From Pandoraea terrigena (GTDB lineage: Bacteria > Pseudomonadota > Gammaproteobacteria > Burkholderiales > Burkholderiaceae): a stretch of DNA of 64,000 nucleotides. A program made the position numbers and the translations under genes. Where the stretch lies: contig NZ_CABPRU010000012.1 of assembly GCF_902459705.1 (NCBI RefSeq), positions 1 through 64,000 of the forward strand, given 5' to 3'. This document shows positions 1 to 9,657 of the stretch, in pieces (position 1 is the first letter of the stretch; each line of letters begins with the position of its first letter). The notes beneath the pieces are model-generated. The model made no database searches and had not been told where the DNA came from. It saw only the letters and a list, made by a program, of their open reading frames with translations.

Positions 1-130
1 GGGGAAAGGGGTCCCGGTTCTTCCGGGGGGGGAGGTGTAGAGGGGCCCTCCCCCACAACAACCCTGCAAAAAAAAAAAGCGAAAACCAGTAGAAAAACGG
101 GAAACCGAAGAGAGACGGCGTCAGCCGGTT
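1..130. other. Homopolymer-rich window start, probable contig edge
   Basis: The first 80 bases are runs of G and C, followed by an A12 run, unlike anything else in the window. No gene or site is recognised. Such sequence directly beside an insertion sequence is what a draft contig end looks like, where assembly stopped at a multicopy repeat. That origin is inference; the composition is directly visible. Confidence 0.5.
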
Positions 131-194
131 AATGGGATGGACTGCCCCCGAAGGGGTATCGTGCTAGTGACTCATCTCGTTTTCGGAGGCCATC

Positions 195-1208
195 ATGGCA
201 ATTTCTTTTCTCGGAATCGATGTGGCAAAAAATGTGTTCCAACTGCACGGCGTCGACGCGTCTGGGAAAATCACGCTACGACGCCGTGTCGCGCGGTCAC
301 AACTCATGGAAGTCATCCTGAGGCTCACGCCATGCACCATCGGCATGGAGGCATGTGGCAGCGCCCACCACTGGGCCAGGGAGTTCGCCAAGCTGGGCCA
401 CGCGGTTCGGTTGATCAGTCCACAGTTCGTCAAACCCTTCGTCAAGGGAAACAAAACCGACAGCAATGATGCAGAGGCCATATGCGAGGCATTGCAACGC
501 CCTTCAATGCGATTTGTTCCGGTGAAGTCTATTGAACAACAGGATGTTCAAAGTCTGCATCGTGCTCGTAGCCGCCTGGTCAACAATCGAACTGGCTTGG
601 TCAGTCAAATGAGAGGCATCTTGGCCGAGCGTGGCATCGTGTTTGCTCAGTCGATCACGCGGGCGCGTCGAGAGATTCCAACCATTGTTGCTGACACCGG
701 CAATGCGCTCACACCACTCGCGCGCGAAATGCTGTCCGATCTCATGGACCAGTTGCGCGAGCTTGACGGTCGAATCGCCGGCTTTGACAAGCGCATTGAT
801 GCAGTCTTCAAGGCCAGTGAAACATGTCAGCGCATCGCGAAGATCGAAGGTGTCGGCCCCAAAACGGCCACCGCCATTGTGGCCGCTGTCTCGGATCCGA
901 AGGACTTCAAAAACGGGCGTCATTTCTCCGCATGGCTGGGCTTGGTGCCTCGCCAGTGCTCAAGCGGCGACAAAACGAGACTCCAGGGAATCAGCAAGCG
1001 TGGCGATCGACATCTGCGAACATTACTAATTCATGGCGCACGAGCGGTACTGCGAACTGCCCCCACAAAACAAGATAGAAAGCATGCTTGGGCTTTGGCG
1101 CTTCAGGAGCGGCGTGGCGCAAATCGTGCGATTGTCGCAATGGCCAACAAGATGGCTCGGACCATCTGGGCAGTGCTCGCCTCAGGCCAGCCTTATCACC
1201 CTGCGTAA
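195..1208 (+). CDS. IS110-family (IS1111 group) transposase
   Basis: Site-specific recombinase-type transposase of 337 residues, the usual length for the family. The N-terminal half is the RuvC-like DEDD domain: Asp9 in GIDVAKNVF, an acidic residue in GMEACGS, and the NKTDSNDAEAI segment carrying further acidic residues. The C-terminal half is the Transposase_20 domain with the helix-hairpin-helix stretch IEGVGPKTATAI and the conserved LGLVPRQCSSGDK and ISKRGDRHLR segments; the Ser in SSG lies in the region of the catalytic serine. ATG 195 is preceded by a strong GGAGG site at 185-189. IS110 transposases move through circular intermediates guided by an element-encoded RNA. The reading frame is intact, so the copy may be active. 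Confidence 0.93.
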   Translation: MAISFLGIDVAKNVFQLHGVDASGKITLRRRVARSQLMEVILRLTPCTIGMEACGSAHHWAREFAKLGHAVRLISPQFVKPFVKGNKTDSNDAEAICEALQRPSMRFVPVKSIEQQDVQSLHRARSRLVNNRTGLVSQMRGILAERGIVFAQSITRARREIPTIVADTGNALTPLAREMLSDLMDQLRELDGRIAGFDKRIDAVFKASETCQRIAKIEGVGPKTATAIVAAVSDPKDFKNGRHFSAWLGLVPRQCSSGDKTRLQGISKRGDRHLRTLLIHGARAVLRTAPTKQDRKHAWALALQERRGANRAIVAMANKMARTIWAVLASGQPYHPA

Positions 1209-1422
1209 CCTTACTTCCACCGACGATGCGTTGATGATTGACAAGTGGCACACCGGTCGATCCGGCGAACAGGGAACCTGATTTTTATAACGGCCCTTGA
1301 GGTCTTCCAGTTGTTGAGGCCTGTTCGTGCGGATTTCCAGTTAGGCGCAGGGCTTACCCATGACGCCGGATATATGTACGCAATCGACTCTCGTGCTCAT
1401 CGAAACGTCAACTTGCTATCCA
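1209..1422 (+). ncRNA. Candidate bridge (seek) RNA region of the IS1111 element
   Basis: IS110-family elements encode a structured RNA that pairs with donor and target DNA. In the IS1111 group it is read from the non-coding DNA downstream of the transposase, which here is 1209-1422. An ATATATGTA string at 1370-1378 recurs exactly at 1432-1440, across the right inverted repeat and flank, which is the kind of match expected between a guide loop and an element boundary. I did not fold the RNA, and the limits given are only those of the non-coding interval. Confidence 0.35.
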
Positions 1423-1732
1423 GGGCAGTCCATATATGTAGAACGGCCCCCACAGAACGCCAGCAAAAGGCAATAACAACAGCCACAGCCAACCCCTGCC
1501 GCGCGATAGCGACGCATTTTCACTCATGATTGCGTACCTCCCGACGGGATCACCACCGATCGCTCACGCAACGTGTGCCTGTAACGACTATATGTCGCAG
1601 ACAACAAAACGGCCTATGGACAAAGCCCAGTCCTGCCGGATTCGCCCATAAGCCGCATTTCAAGAAGAGAAACCGGCATCGTCACCCCATGCCAGCCCGC
1701 CTCCCGCCACCACTCACCTACATCCCAAACCA

Positions 1733-2143
1733 CTAGACAGCCGGCACCACCGCCGTCACCTCAATCTCCACCTTCGCTTCGTCCTCCACCAGATCCGCCA
1801 CCTCCACCGCCGTCATCGCCGGAAAATGACGACCGATCACCGCACGATAATGCTCACCAATCGCGCGATAACTTTCCACATACTCGCGCTTATTCTTCAC
1901 ATACCACGTCATGCGCACGATATGTTCCGGCTTCGCATTGCCCTCTGCCAGAATCGCCACGATATTCTCCAGCGTCTGACGCACCTGCAGCGCGAAATCA
2001 TCCGTCTCGAAACGTTGCTGCCCGTTCCAGCCGATCTGACCGCCAACAAACACGATGCGGCTGCCGGCCGTCATCTCGAAAGCCATGCCGTTCGCATAGC
2101 CGCGCGGTTTCGCCCATTCAGGGGGTTGCAGAACTTGCAGCAT
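1733..2143 (-). CDS. RidA/YjgF-family enamine/imine deaminase
   Basis: 136-residue RidA-family protein. Members form trimers and hydrolyse reactive enamines and imines to ketones and ammonia. The family core is visible: an N-terminal GYANGMAFEM, FVGGQIGWNG, the middle VRQTLENIVAILAEG, and the C-terminal MTAVEVADLVEDEAKVEIEV; the catalytic Arg normally sits in the equivalent of IVRMTWYV. ATG 2143 overlaps the stop of the thioesterase gene upstream (TGATG), so translation is coupled. It is the last gene of the anthranilate operon. Reduction of 2-aminobenzoyl-CoA leaves an enamine, so the protein could release the amino group of the pathway intermediate; that role is inference. Confidence 0.85.
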   Translation of the reverse strand: MLQVLQPPEWAKPRGYANGMAFEMTAGSRIVFVGGQIGWNGQQRFETDDFALQVRQTLENIVAILAEGNAKPEHIVRMTWYVKNKREYVESYRAIGEHYRAVIGRHFPAMTAVEVADLVEDEAKVEIEVTAVVPAV

Positions 2144-2613
2144 CAAGACACTCCTTCAATCACAGAATCAGGTGCGGCAAAGCGCACAATCGCCGCACGC
2201 TGGGCATCGGGTACCGCGATCGGGGCGGGCCTGCCGCCCTCACCCTTCGCGACCCAAACCAATACCAGCGTAGCTTGCAAACGCGTCTCGTCGTTCGCAC
2301 CCGAAAACCGAATGCGCAACGTCATCGACGAACGACCCAGACGCGAGACCTCCAGCGAACGCTGGAGCGTCTCGCCCAAAAAACTCGGCGCACTGAAACG
2401 ACACTCAATGTTCGCCGTCGGCACGCCCATCGCATTGCGCAAATGCATCTCGCCAAACGACAGGTCGAGCCCTTCGGCGCACCAGTCCTCGACCAGATCG
2501 TTAATCATCTCGAAATAGCGCGGATAAAACACAATCCCTGCCGGATCGCAATGCTTGAATCGCACCAACAACGGCTTCACGAACGCGTGCGCCGCCACCT
2601 CAGCCTCCGACAT
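2143..2613 (-). CDS. Hot-dog acyl-CoA thioesterase (4-hydroxybenzoyl-CoA thioesterase family)
   Basis: 156-residue cytoplasmic hot-dog-fold thioesterase. The diagnostic N-terminal motif FKHCDPAGIVFYPRYFEM carries the catalytic Asp used by 4-hydroxybenzoyl-CoA-type enzymes, followed by the long helix with LVEDWCAEGL. Start at 2613 is chosen because a GGAGGAGAGG ribosome site lies just before it and the family alignment begins there; the upstream extension overlapping the ligase gene is not family-like. It sits between the CoA ligase and ridA in the anthranilate operon. It probably frees CoA from dead-end or side-product aryl-CoA esters, or acts on a ring-reduced intermediate; the sequence does not settle the substrate. 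Confidence 0.85.
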   Translation of the reverse strand: MSEAEVAAHAFVKPLLVRFKHCDPAGIVFYPRYFEMINDLVEDWCAEGLDLSFGEMHLRNAMGVPTANIECRFSAPSFLGETLQRSLEVSRLGRSSMTLRIRFSGANDETRLQATLVLVWVAKGEGGRPAPIAVPDAQRAAIVRFAAPDSVIEGVS

Positions 2614-2692
2614 ATCCTCTCCTCCCCTGCGTGCCAAATCGCCACACCGCGTCAGTGTGAGTGGGCGCCAACTGGAGCGCCCTACCCGCGCC

Positions 2693-4336
2693 TCAATGCG
2701 CCATCTGCCGCAGCTTGAAACGCTGCAGCTTGCCCGTCTCCGTGCGGGGCAACGCATCGACGAACTCAATCGCCCGCGGATACTTGTACGGCGCGATGTT
2801 AGCCTTCACATACTCCTGAAGCGCCTTCACCATCGCATCGTCGCGCGGCTCGCCGGCCTTGAGCACCACATACGCCTTCACGACCTGACCGCGTGCCTCG
2901 TCGCTCGCGCCCACCACCCCGCACTCCGCCACCGCCGGATGCTTCAGCAATGCCGACTCCACCTCCGGGCCCGCGATGTTGTACCCCGCCGAGACAATCA
3001 TGTCGTCCGAGCGCGCCTGATAGTAATAATTACCGGCCTCGTCACAACTGAACGTATCGCCCGGCAGATTCCAGCCGTTCTTCACATAATTCGTCTGACG
3101 CGAGTCCGCGAGATATCGACACCCCGTCGGCCCCTTCACCGCCAGCTTGCCCACCTTGCCCGGCGGCAGCGGCTGCATCTTATCGTCCACGATCATCGCG
3201 ATATAACCTGGCACCGGCTTGCCGATCGCGCCCGGCACCACGTCACCGTTCGCCGCCGAGATGAAAATATGAATCATCTCCGTGCCGCCAATGCCGTCGA
3301 TCATCTCGATGCCCGACGCCTGCTTCCAGATCTGGCGCGTCGCATCCGGCAACGCCTCACCCGCCGACACCGTCTTCTTCAAGCTCGACAGATCATACTT
3401 GTCCACCAGCGCCGCCATCTGACGATAAAACGTCGGCGCCGTGAAACAGATCGTCGCGCCATACTGCTCGATCGACTGCAACAGACTGTCCGGCGTCAAC
3501 TTCTCCAGCAGCACCGTCGCCGCACCGACACGCAACGGGAACGTCAACAAGCCGCCCGTGCCGAAAGTGAACGCTAACGGGGGCGTGCCGCAGAAGATGT
3601 CATCCGGCCCCGGCTTGAGCACATGACGAGGAAACAGATCGCACATCGCCAGCACATCACGATGGAAATGCATCGTGCCCTTCGGCTGGCCCGTCGTGCC
3701 GCTCGTGAAGGCGATCAGGCAGACATCGTCCACCGCCGTATCGCAGGCCTCGAAGCTCGCCGGCTGGCCGGCCATGCGGGCCTCCAGTGAACCCTCACCC
3801 ACGTCGTGGAAGTACACCACCTGCGTCAACGCGGGACAGAAATACTCATGGTCCGCCCGACGGTTGAACTCCAGCTCATCCTTCAAACGTCCATCGCAAA
3901 GTGCCGCTCCGATCTCCGCCTTGTCGATGATCTGCTTGAGCTCCTTCGCACGCAACAACGGCATCGTCGGCACGCCCACCAGACCCGCCTTGATCACCGC
4001 CAGCCACGCGGCCGCCATGAACAGGTTATTCGGCCCACGCAACAGCACACGATTGCCCGGCACCAGCGCCATGTCGTTGCGAAGCACGTGTGCGATGCGA
4101 TCCACCATCTCGCGCAAACCACGATACGTCGTCACCGTCGGCTGACCGTTCTCCACCGAATAAATCGCAGGCGCCTCGCCGCGACCTTGCGCAATCGCGC
4201 GATCCAGCAGTTCGGCGGCGCAATTGATACGCGCCGGGTACGCCACGTCCGGATTGTCCAGCAAAAACTCGGGCCACTGATCGACAGGCGGCAGATTGTC
4301 GCGCGCGAAAGTGTCGAGATGTCCAGATCGTTCCAT
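2693..4336 (-). CDS. abmG: 2-aminobenzoate-CoA ligase (benzoate-CoA ligase family)
   Basis: 547-residue AMP-forming acyl-CoA synthetase that activates an aromatic carboxylate to its CoA thioester with ATP. The adenylation P-loop TSGTTGQPKG is at residues 211-220, the A5-like GIGGTEMIHIF near 355, and the C-terminal catalytic Lys536 lies in TETGKLQRF. The AFTFGTGG region and overall layout match the benzoate/2-aminobenzoate CoA ligase subfamily rather than fatty-acid ligases. ATG 4336 is taken because AGGAGA lies six bases upstream. The neighbouring hybrid monooxygenase/reductase points to 2-aminobenzoate as substrate; salicylate or benzoate are the alternatives. It supplies the first step of the pathway. 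Confidence 0.85.
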   Translation of the reverse strand: MERSGHLDTFARDNLPPVDQWPEFLLDNPDVAYPARINCAAELLDRAIAQGRGEAPAIYSVENGQPTVTTYRGLREMVDRIAHVLRNDMALVPGNRVLLRGPNNLFMAAAWLAVIKAGLVGVPTMPLLRAKELKQIIDKAEIGAALCDGRLKDELEFNRRADHEYFCPALTQVVYFHDVGEGSLEARMAGQPASFEACDTAVDDVCLIAFTSGTTGQPKGTMHFHRDVLAMCDLFPRHVLKPGPDDIFCGTPPLAFTFGTGGLLTFPLRVGAATVLLEKLTPDSLLQSIEQYGATICFTAPTFYRQMAALVDKYDLSSLKKTVSAGEALPDATRQIWKQASGIEMIDGIGGTEMIHIFISAANGDVVPGAIGKPVPGYIAMIVDDKMQPLPPGKVGKLAVKGPTGCRYLADSRQTNYVKNGWNLPGDTFSCDEAGNYYYQARSDDMIVSAGYNIAGPEVESALLKHPAVAECGVVGASDEARGQVVKAYVVLKAGEPRDDAMVKALQEYVKANIAPYKYPRAIEFVDALPRTETGKLQRFKLRQMAH

Positions 4337-4395
4337 GTGCTTCTCCTTGCCCCCGGTAATCAAGCATGACGCCTGCGCGCCGCCACAGACCGCGC

Positions 4396-5580
4396 TCAGC
4401 CGTCCTTCAACAGTTCGCGCGCGATGATCAGTTTCTGTACTTCCGTTGCCCCTTCGTAGATCCGCAGCGAACGAATCTCGCGATACAGCCGCTCCACGAT
4501 CGCGCCCGACACCACCCCCGCGCCGCCGAACATCTGCAACGCACGATCGATCACCTGCTGCGCCGATTCCGTCGCGAACATCTTCGCCATCGCCGCTTCG
4601 CGTGTCGTGCGCTGCCCCTGCACATCACGCTGCCAGGCCGCCCGATACGTCAGCAGCGCGGCGGCGTCCACCGACGTCGCCATCTCGCCCAGCGCGGCCT
4701 GCGTGATCTGGAAATCGGCGAGCGTCTGCCCGAACATCTCGCGCGACTTCGCGCGCGCCAGCCCCTCGTCGAGTGCACGACGGGCAAAGCCCAGCGCCGC
4801 CGCCGCCACCGACGCCCGGAAAATATCCAGCGTCATCATCGCCACCTTGAAGCCCTGCCCCGCCTCGCCCAGACGCGCGGACGCCGGCACGCGACAGTCC
4901 TCGAACCTCAGACGCGCCAGCGGATGGGGCGCACTCACGTCGATCCGCTCGGCAATCGTCAGCCCCGGCGTGTCGGCATCCACCACGAATGCGCTGATAC
5001 CGCGTGCGCCCGGCGCCTCGCCCGTGCGCACGAAAACACAATAGAAGTCCGCGATACCGCCATTCGAAATCCACGTCTTCTCGCCATTGAGCACATAGTC
5101 GTCGCCATCGCGCGTGGCCGAGCAAGCCATGGCGGCCACGTCGGACCCGGCGTTCGGTTCCGAAAGCGCGAACGCCGCAATCGCCTCGCCCGATGCCACG
5201 CGCGGCAGATAGCGCTGCTTGAGCGCCTCGCTGCCCGCCAGCGTGATCGCGCCGCTGCCCAGTCCCTGCATCGCGAAAGCGAAGTCGGCCAAACCGTCGT
5301 GACGCGCGAGCGTCTCGCGCAACACACACAGCGCCCGCGAATCCAGTTGATCCAGCGCGCCGCCATGACTCGCGCTCACGCAATACTTCAGCCAGCCCGC
5401 GCGGCCCAGTTCGCGCACCAGCGACACGCACGTCGCGTCGGTATCCGCCTGGTGATCGACCTTCAGCGCGCGCGTGCACCAGGCATCGAGTTCCGCACCC
5501 AAGCGCCGATGCGCCTCGTCGAAGAAAGGCCACGCCAGAAAATCGCCGTTGCGCGCGTTGTGGGGAGTGATATCGCTCAT
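4396..5580 (-). CDS. Acyl-CoA dehydrogenase of the anthranilate operon
   Basis: 394-residue FAD-dependent acyl-CoA dehydrogenase, normal length. Seen: the FAD/substrate loops [16 protein letters not shown] and [13 protein letters not shown], the C-terminal MFGGAGVV and [17 protein letters not shown]. The last segment carries the Glu that often acts as catalytic base in this superfamily. ATG 5580 (MSDITPH) fits the family start; a longer upstream extension has no family character. It lies 13 bases after the enoyl-CoA hydratase gene. It should oxidise a ring-derived or ring-cleaved CoA ester after 2-aminobenzoyl-CoA has been hydroxylated and reduced. Exact substrate unassigned; electrons would go to electron-transfer flavoprotein. 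Confidence 0.87.
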   Translation of the reverse strand: MSDITPHNARNGDFLAWPFFDEAHRRLGAELDAWCTRALKVDHQADTDATCVSLVRELGRAGWLKYCVSASHGGALDQLDSRALCVLRETLARHDGLADFAFAMQGLGSGAITLAGSEALKQRYLPRVASGEAIAAFALSEPNAGSDVAAMACSATRDGDDYVLNGEKTWISNGGIADFYCVFVRTGEAPGARGISAFVVDADTPGLTIAERIDVSAPHPLARLRFEDCRVPASARLGEAGQGFKVAMMTLDIFRASVAAAALGFARRALDEGLARAKSREMFGQTLADFQITQAALGEMATSVDAAALLTYRAAWQRDVQGQRTTREAAMAKMFATESAQQVIDRALQMFGGAGVVSGAIVERLYREIRSLRIYEGATEVQKLIIARELLKDG

Positions 5581-5593
5581 CGTCTCGCTCGCG

Positions 5594-6457
5594 TCAGTCG
5601 CCCTTGAACACCGGCTTTTGCTTGGCGACGAAGGCATCGTAAGCGCGGCGGAAATCCTTCGTCTGCATACAGATGGCCTGCGCCTCGGCTTCGGCCTCGA
5701 TGGCCTCGTCCACGCCCATGTTCCACTCCTGATGCAGCAGCTTCTTGGTCACCCCGTGCGCGAAGGTCGGGCCGCACGCGATCTGATCGGCCAGCGTCTG
5801 CGCCGCCGAGAGCACCGCGCCACCGTCATGCAACGCGTTGAAGAACCCCCATTGCAGCCCTTCCTCGGCCGTCATCACACGACCGGTGAAAAGCAACTCC
5901 GACGCGCGGCCTTGTCCGATCATGCGCGGCAGCAACGTACACGCGCCCATGTCGGCACCGGCCAGCCCCACGCGTACGAACAGGAACGCCGTCTTCGCCT
6001 GCGGCGTGCCCAGACGCATGTCAGAGGCGAGCGCCATCATCGCCCCGGCCCCGGCACAAATCCCGTCGATGGCGCTGACGATCGGCTGCGGACAGGCACG
6101 CATCGCCTTGACCAGATCGCCCGTCATGCGCGTGAAGTCGAGCAGTTCCGGCATGCTCATCTGCGTGAGCGGGCCGATGATCTCGTGGACATCGCCGCCC
6201 GAGCAGAAATTCCCGCCCGCGCCAGTCACGACGACCGTCTTGATGTCCGTCGCGTAGACCAGCGCGCGAAAAAGATCGCGCAACTCGGCGTACGAGTCAA
6301 ACGTCAACGGGTTCTTCTTGTCGGGACGATTCAGCGTGATCGTACCCACGCTCGGCCGCCCTTGGGCGTCGTTCGACACCGACCACAGAAAGTGCCTGGC
6401 TTCATAGTTCGCGAACGGGCGCTTGTGATGCGCCATCGTCAGTTTCACGTCACTCAT
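5594..6457 (-). CDS. Enoyl-CoA hydratase/isomerase family protein
   Basis: 287-residue crotonase-fold enzyme. The oxyanion-hole segments are visible as [15 protein letters not shown] and [17 protein letters not shown], and the acidic [19 protein letters not shown] corresponds to the active-site Glu/Asp loop of hydratases, here with Asp in place of the commoner Glu. ATG 6457 (MSDVKLT) has a GGAGA site upstream; 140 extra upstream codons in the same frame are antisense to the SDR neighbour in character and are rejected. It sits in the anthranilate operon, where a hydratase or C-C hydrolase of the crotonase fold would process the alicyclic CoA ester after ring reduction. Substrate is inferred from context only. 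Confidence 0.86.
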   Translation of the reverse strand: MSDVKLTMAHHKRPFANYEARHFLWSVSNDAQGRPSVGTITLNRPDKKNPLTFDSYAELRDLFRALVYATDIKTVVVTGAGGNFCSGGDVHEIIGPLTQMSMPELLDFTRMTGDLVKAMRACPQPIVSAIDGICAGAGAMMALASDMRLGTPQAKTAFLFVRVGLAGADMGACTLLPRMIGQGRASELLFTGRVMTAEEGLQWGFFNALHDGGAVLSAAQTLADQIACGPTFAHGVTKKLLHQEWNMGVDEAIEAEAEAQAICMQTKDFRRAYDAFVAKQKPVFKGD

Positions 6458-6492
6458 TGGCCGATCTCCTTGAATAGGTTGTGCATTGGCGC

Positions 6493-7305
6493 TTAGCCGA
6501 CGGTCACTTCGCCGCCCGCCACCGCGACCGACTGTCCCGTCACCGCGCTGGCGCCCGGCTGGCAAAGCCACAGCACCGCGTCGGCAACCTCTTGCGGTTG
6601 CACGAGGCGTCCCTGCGGATTGCGGCGGGCCAGCTCGGCACGCGCATCGTCTTCGCTGCGTCCCGTCTTCGCGACGATGTTCGCCACCGCGTCGCGCACG
6701 ATATCCGTTTCCGTATAGCCCGGGCAAACGGCATTGACCGTCACCCCTTTCTTCGCCACTTCGAGCGCCAGCGCGCGCGTAAGCCCGACCACGCCGTGCT
6801 TGGCCGCGCAATACGCGGTGACATAGGGATAACCGATCAGCCCGGCGGTGCTCGCCACGTTCACGATCCGGCCCCACCCGGCCGCCAGCATCGCGGGCAG
6901 CGCGGCGGAAATACAGTGGAACGTCCCCGTCAGGTTGACGTCGATCATTTGCTGCCAGAGCACAGTGTCCGTCTTGCCGAACGGCGCGCTGAGCGCTTGC
7001 CCCGCGTTGTTGACAAGCACTTGCACCGGGCCGAAACGCTCGGCCGCGCGCCCAAAGGCCGCGCCGACGGCGGCGGCATCCGAGATATCCGCACTGACCC
7101 AGGCCACCTCGCCACGCGCGGCCAACGCCTGAGCGCCGTTCGCGAGCGTGGCTTCGTTGCGGCCGAGCAGCGTGACGCGTGCGCCCTGCGCCAGCAGTGA
7201 GCGGGCCACGGCCTCACCGATGCCCCGCGCGCCGCCCGTCACCAGCGCATGCACACCCTCAAGCGAGGCTGGCGAAGCGCTGGCCGAGATTGTCGTTGAC
7301 GTCAT
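6493..7305 (-). CDS. SDR-family 3-hydroxyacyl-CoA-type dehydrogenase
   Basis: 270-residue classical short-chain dehydrogenase/reductase. Nucleotide site TGGARGIG at residues 23-30, NNAG at 99-102, and catalytic Ser152, Tyr165 and Lys169 (YCAAK) are all present; Arg50 in LLGRN suggests NADP or NAD use but does not decide it. Closest in layout to 3-hydroxybutyrate or 3-hydroxyacyl-CoA dehydrogenases. It follows the monooxygenase/reductase gene by nine bases, so the two are co-translated. In the pathway it probably oxidises the hydroxyl made by the crotonase-type hydratase. The substrate is inferred. Confidence 0.86.
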   Translation of the reverse strand: MTSTTISASASPASLEGVHALVTGGARGIGEAVARSLLAQGARVTLLGRNEATLANGAQALAARGEVAWVSADISDAAAVGAAFGRAAERFGPVQVLVNNAGQALSAPFGKTDTVLWQQMIDVNLTGTFHCISAALPAMLAAGWGRIVNVASTAGLIGYPYVTAYCAAKHGVVGLTRALALEVAKKGVTVNAVCPGYTETDIVRDAVANIVAKTGRSEDDARAELARRNPQGRLVQPQEVADAVLWLCQPGASAVTGQSVAVAGGEVTVG

Positions 7306-7314
7306 GAACTGTCC

Positions 7315-9657
7315 TTATTTACCGATCTGTTGAGCGTAGGCGGCCGCACGCTCCAGATTGGTCTCGTATTGCCGCTTGCCCGCATAGTACTGCGCCGGCC
7401 ACGGCAGATCCTTGTAGCCGATCTTCGCGGCTTCATGCAGCGTCCAGAACGGATCGGCGAGGTGCGGTCGCGCCAGCGCGCACAGATCGGCACGGCCCGA
7501 CGCGATGATGCTGTTCACGTGATCCGCCTCGAAAATCGCGCCGACGGCCATCGTCGGGATACCGGCCTCGTTACGCACACGGTCGGCAAACGGCGTCTGG
7601 AACATGCGCCCGTAGACCGGCTTCTCGTCCTTGCTGACCTGGCCCGACGAACAGTCGATGAGATCCGCACCGGCATCCTTGAAGGCGCGCGCGATCGCCA
7701 CGGCGTCGTCGGGCGTGATACCGCCTTCGACCCAGTCGTGCGCCGAAATCCGCACCGACATCGGCTTGGCGGCTGGCCAGACATCGCGCACCGCATCGAA
7801 GACCTCCAGCGGATAGCGCAACCGGTTCTCGAGCGAGCCGCCGTACGCATCCTGACGCTGGTTCGTGAGCGGGGAGATAAAGCTCGAGAGTAGATAACCG
7901 TGCGCGCAGTGCAATTCGAGCCAGTCGAACCCCGCCTCCGCGGCGCGGCGGGCCGCGTGTACGAAGTCGTCCTTGACGCGGTCCATGTCGGCGCGGGTCA
8001 TCTCGCGCGGCGTCTGCGACACGCCGTCGATGTAGGGCAGCGGCGAAGCCGAGATCAGCGGCCAGTTGCCATCGTCGAGCGGCTGGTCGATACCGTCCCA
8101 GGCCAGCCGCGTCGAGCCCTTGCGACCGGCGTGGCCGATCTGCATGGCGATCTTGGCGTCGCTGCCGGCATGCACGAAGTCGACGATGCGCTTCCACGCA
8201 TCGCGTTGCGTATCGTTCCACAGGCCGGGGCATCCCGGCGTGATACGTGCGTCGGGCGACACGCAGGTCATCTCCGCGACGATCATGCCCGCACCGCCCA
8301 GCGCGCGGCTGCCCAGGTGCACGAGGTGGAAGTCGCCCGGTACGCCGTCGACCGACGAGTACATCGCCATCGGCGACATCACGATACGGTTCTTGAGCGT
8401 GAGCTCGCGAGCTCGGTACGGCGTAAACATGGGCGGAATCGCGTGCTGGCCGGCGGCGCGCGTCACACCGGCGCGCGCGGCGAGCCAGTCTTCGAAGCCT
8501 TCGACGTAGGCGGCGTCGCGCACCCGCAGGTTCTCGTGAGAGATCCGTTGCGAGCGCGTCAACAGCGAGTACGCGAATTGCTCCGGGGCGAAGCGGGCAT
8601 AGCGCGCTACGGTTTCGAACCACTCCGTCGAATTCCGAGCCGCGTTCTGAATCTTGAGCACTTCGATGCCGCGCGTGGCTTCGTAGTCGGCCAGCACGCG
8701 CGGCAATGCATCGATGTCCTGCGCGCGCAGACCGTCGGCGAGGGCGATGGCATCTTCCAGCGCGAGCTTGGTGCCCGAGCCGATCGAGAAGTGCGCGGTG
8801 TGCGCGGCGTCGCCCATGAGGACGATGGGCACGCGCTTGCCGTCGACACCGCGCCAGTGCACCCAATGTTCGCAGATAACGCGCGGGAAACGGATCCAGA
8901 TGGCCGAGCCGCGCAGGTGCTTGGCGTTGCTCATGAGTTCATGGCCGCCGAGGTACTTCGCGAAGAGGTTTTCGCAGAACTTCACGCCCTCTTCCTGGCT
9001 CATCTCATCGATGCCGTGGGCGCGCCAGACTTCCTCCGGCGTCTCGACGATGAACGTCGACGTGTCGGCATCGAACTGGTAGGCGTGCGCCTGGAACCAG
9101 CCGTGCTCGGTTTTCTCGAATGCGAACGTGAAGGCGTTGAAGCGCTGATGCGTACCGAGCCAGACGAAACGGTTCTGCCGCGTATCGATGTCCGGGCGAT
9201 AGCTGTCGGCGTAGCGGGTCCGGATGCGGCTGTTCAGGCCGTCGGACGCGATCACCAGGTCGGCTTGATAGCGGCGGGCAATCTCCTCATCGTCGGCAAC
9301 GTCGGTCTCGAACACCAGTTCGACGCCGAGCGCCTCGCAGCGCGCCTGCAGGATGTTGAGCAGCTTCTTGCGGCCGATACCGATGAAGCCGTGACCGCCC
9401 GACGTGATCGTGCGGCCTTCGAAGTGGATATCGATATCGTCCCACCGGTTGAAGGCGGCGTTGATCTGCGCGGCACTCTCCGGATCCGCCTCCTGGAGGT
9501 TGTCCATGGTGGCGTCGGAGAACACGACGCCCCAGCCGAACGTGTCATAGGGGCGGTTTCGCTCGACCACCACCACACGGTGCGCCGGGTCGCGCAGCTT
9601 CATCAACAAGCCGAAATACAGGCCCGCGGGACCGCCACCGATACAGACGATATTCAT
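7315..9657 (-). CDS. abmA: 2-aminobenzoyl-CoA monooxygenase/reductase (salicylyl-CoA 5-hydroxylase-like fusion)
   Basis: 780-residue two-domain flavoenzyme, the signature of this pathway. Residues 1 to about 390 form a p-hydroxybenzoate-hydroxylase-type FAD monooxygenase: GGGPAGLY at 7-14, and the second FAD motif [17 protein letters not shown]. From about 400 to 770 is an Old Yellow Enzyme-like FMN domain: [18 protein letters not shown], then [20 protein letters not shown] with the substrate-binding His residues, and [13 protein letters not shown]. The known enzyme hydroxylates 2-aminobenzoyl-CoA and reduces the ring with NADH in one protein. It is the first gene of the minus-strand operon, with GGAGG before ATG 9657. 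A salicylyl-CoA 5-hydroxylase function is the main alternative. Confidence 0.9.
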   Translation of the reverse strand: MNIVCIGGGPAGLYFGLLMKLRDPAHRVVVVERNRPYDTFGWGVVFSDATMDNLQEADPESAAQINAAFNRWDDIDIHFEGRTITSGGHGFIGIGRKKLLNILQARCEALGVELVFETDVADDEEIARRYQADLVIASDGLNSRIRTRYADSYRPDIDTRQNRFVWLGTHQRFNAFTFAFEKTEHGWFQAHAYQFDADTSTFIVETPEEVWRAHGIDEMSQEEGVKFCENLFAKYLGGHELMSNAKHLRGSAIWIRFPRVICEHWVHWRGVDGKRVPIVLMGDAAHTAHFSIGSGTKLALEDAIALADGLRAQDIDALPRVLADYEATRGIEVLKIQNAARNSTEWFETVARYARFAPEQFAYSLLTRSQRISHENLRVRDAAYVEGFEDWLAARAGVTRAAGQHAIPPMFTPYRARELTLKNRIVMSPMAMYSSVDGVPGDFHLVHLGSRALGGAGMIVAEMTCVSPDARITPGCPGLWNDTQRDAWKRIVDFVHAGSDAKIAMQIGHAGRKGSTRLAWDGIDQPLDDGNWPLISASPLPYIDGVSQTPREMTRADMDRVKDDFVHAARRAAEAGFDWLELHCAHGYLLSSFISPLTNQRQDAYGGSLENRLRYPLEVFDAVRDVWPAAKPMSVRISAHDWVEGGITPDDAVAIARAFKDAGADLIDCSSGQVSKDEKPVYGRMFQTPFADRVRNEAGIPTMAVGAIFEADHVNSIIASGRADLCALARPHLADPFWTLHEAAKIGYKDLPWPAQYYAGKRQYETNLERAAAYAQQIGK

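Larger units (their letters stand above)
137..1433 (+). mobile_element. IS1111-group insertion sequence (IS110 family)
   Basis: A single transposase gene is bracketed by an 11-bp inverted repeat: ATGGACTGCCC at 137-147 and GGGCAGTCCAT at 1423-1433. Subterminal inverted repeats of about this length distinguish the IS1111 group from classical IS110, which lacks them; true element tips usually lie a few bases outside the repeats. About 214 bp of non-coding DNA follow the transposase inside the element. No target duplication is expected for this family. The repeats are seen directly; the exact tips are not determined. Confidence 0.72.

Noticed and set aside
1245-1736. Short plus-strand frames between the IS and ridA
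   Set aside because: They lack ribosome sites and family features; the first overlaps the non-coding tail of the IS element.
5594-6877. A 427-residue form of the enoyl-CoA hydratase
   Set aside because: The extra 140 N-terminal codons are Arg/Gly-rich, overlap the SDR gene in another frame, and a family-like start with GGAGA exists at 6457.
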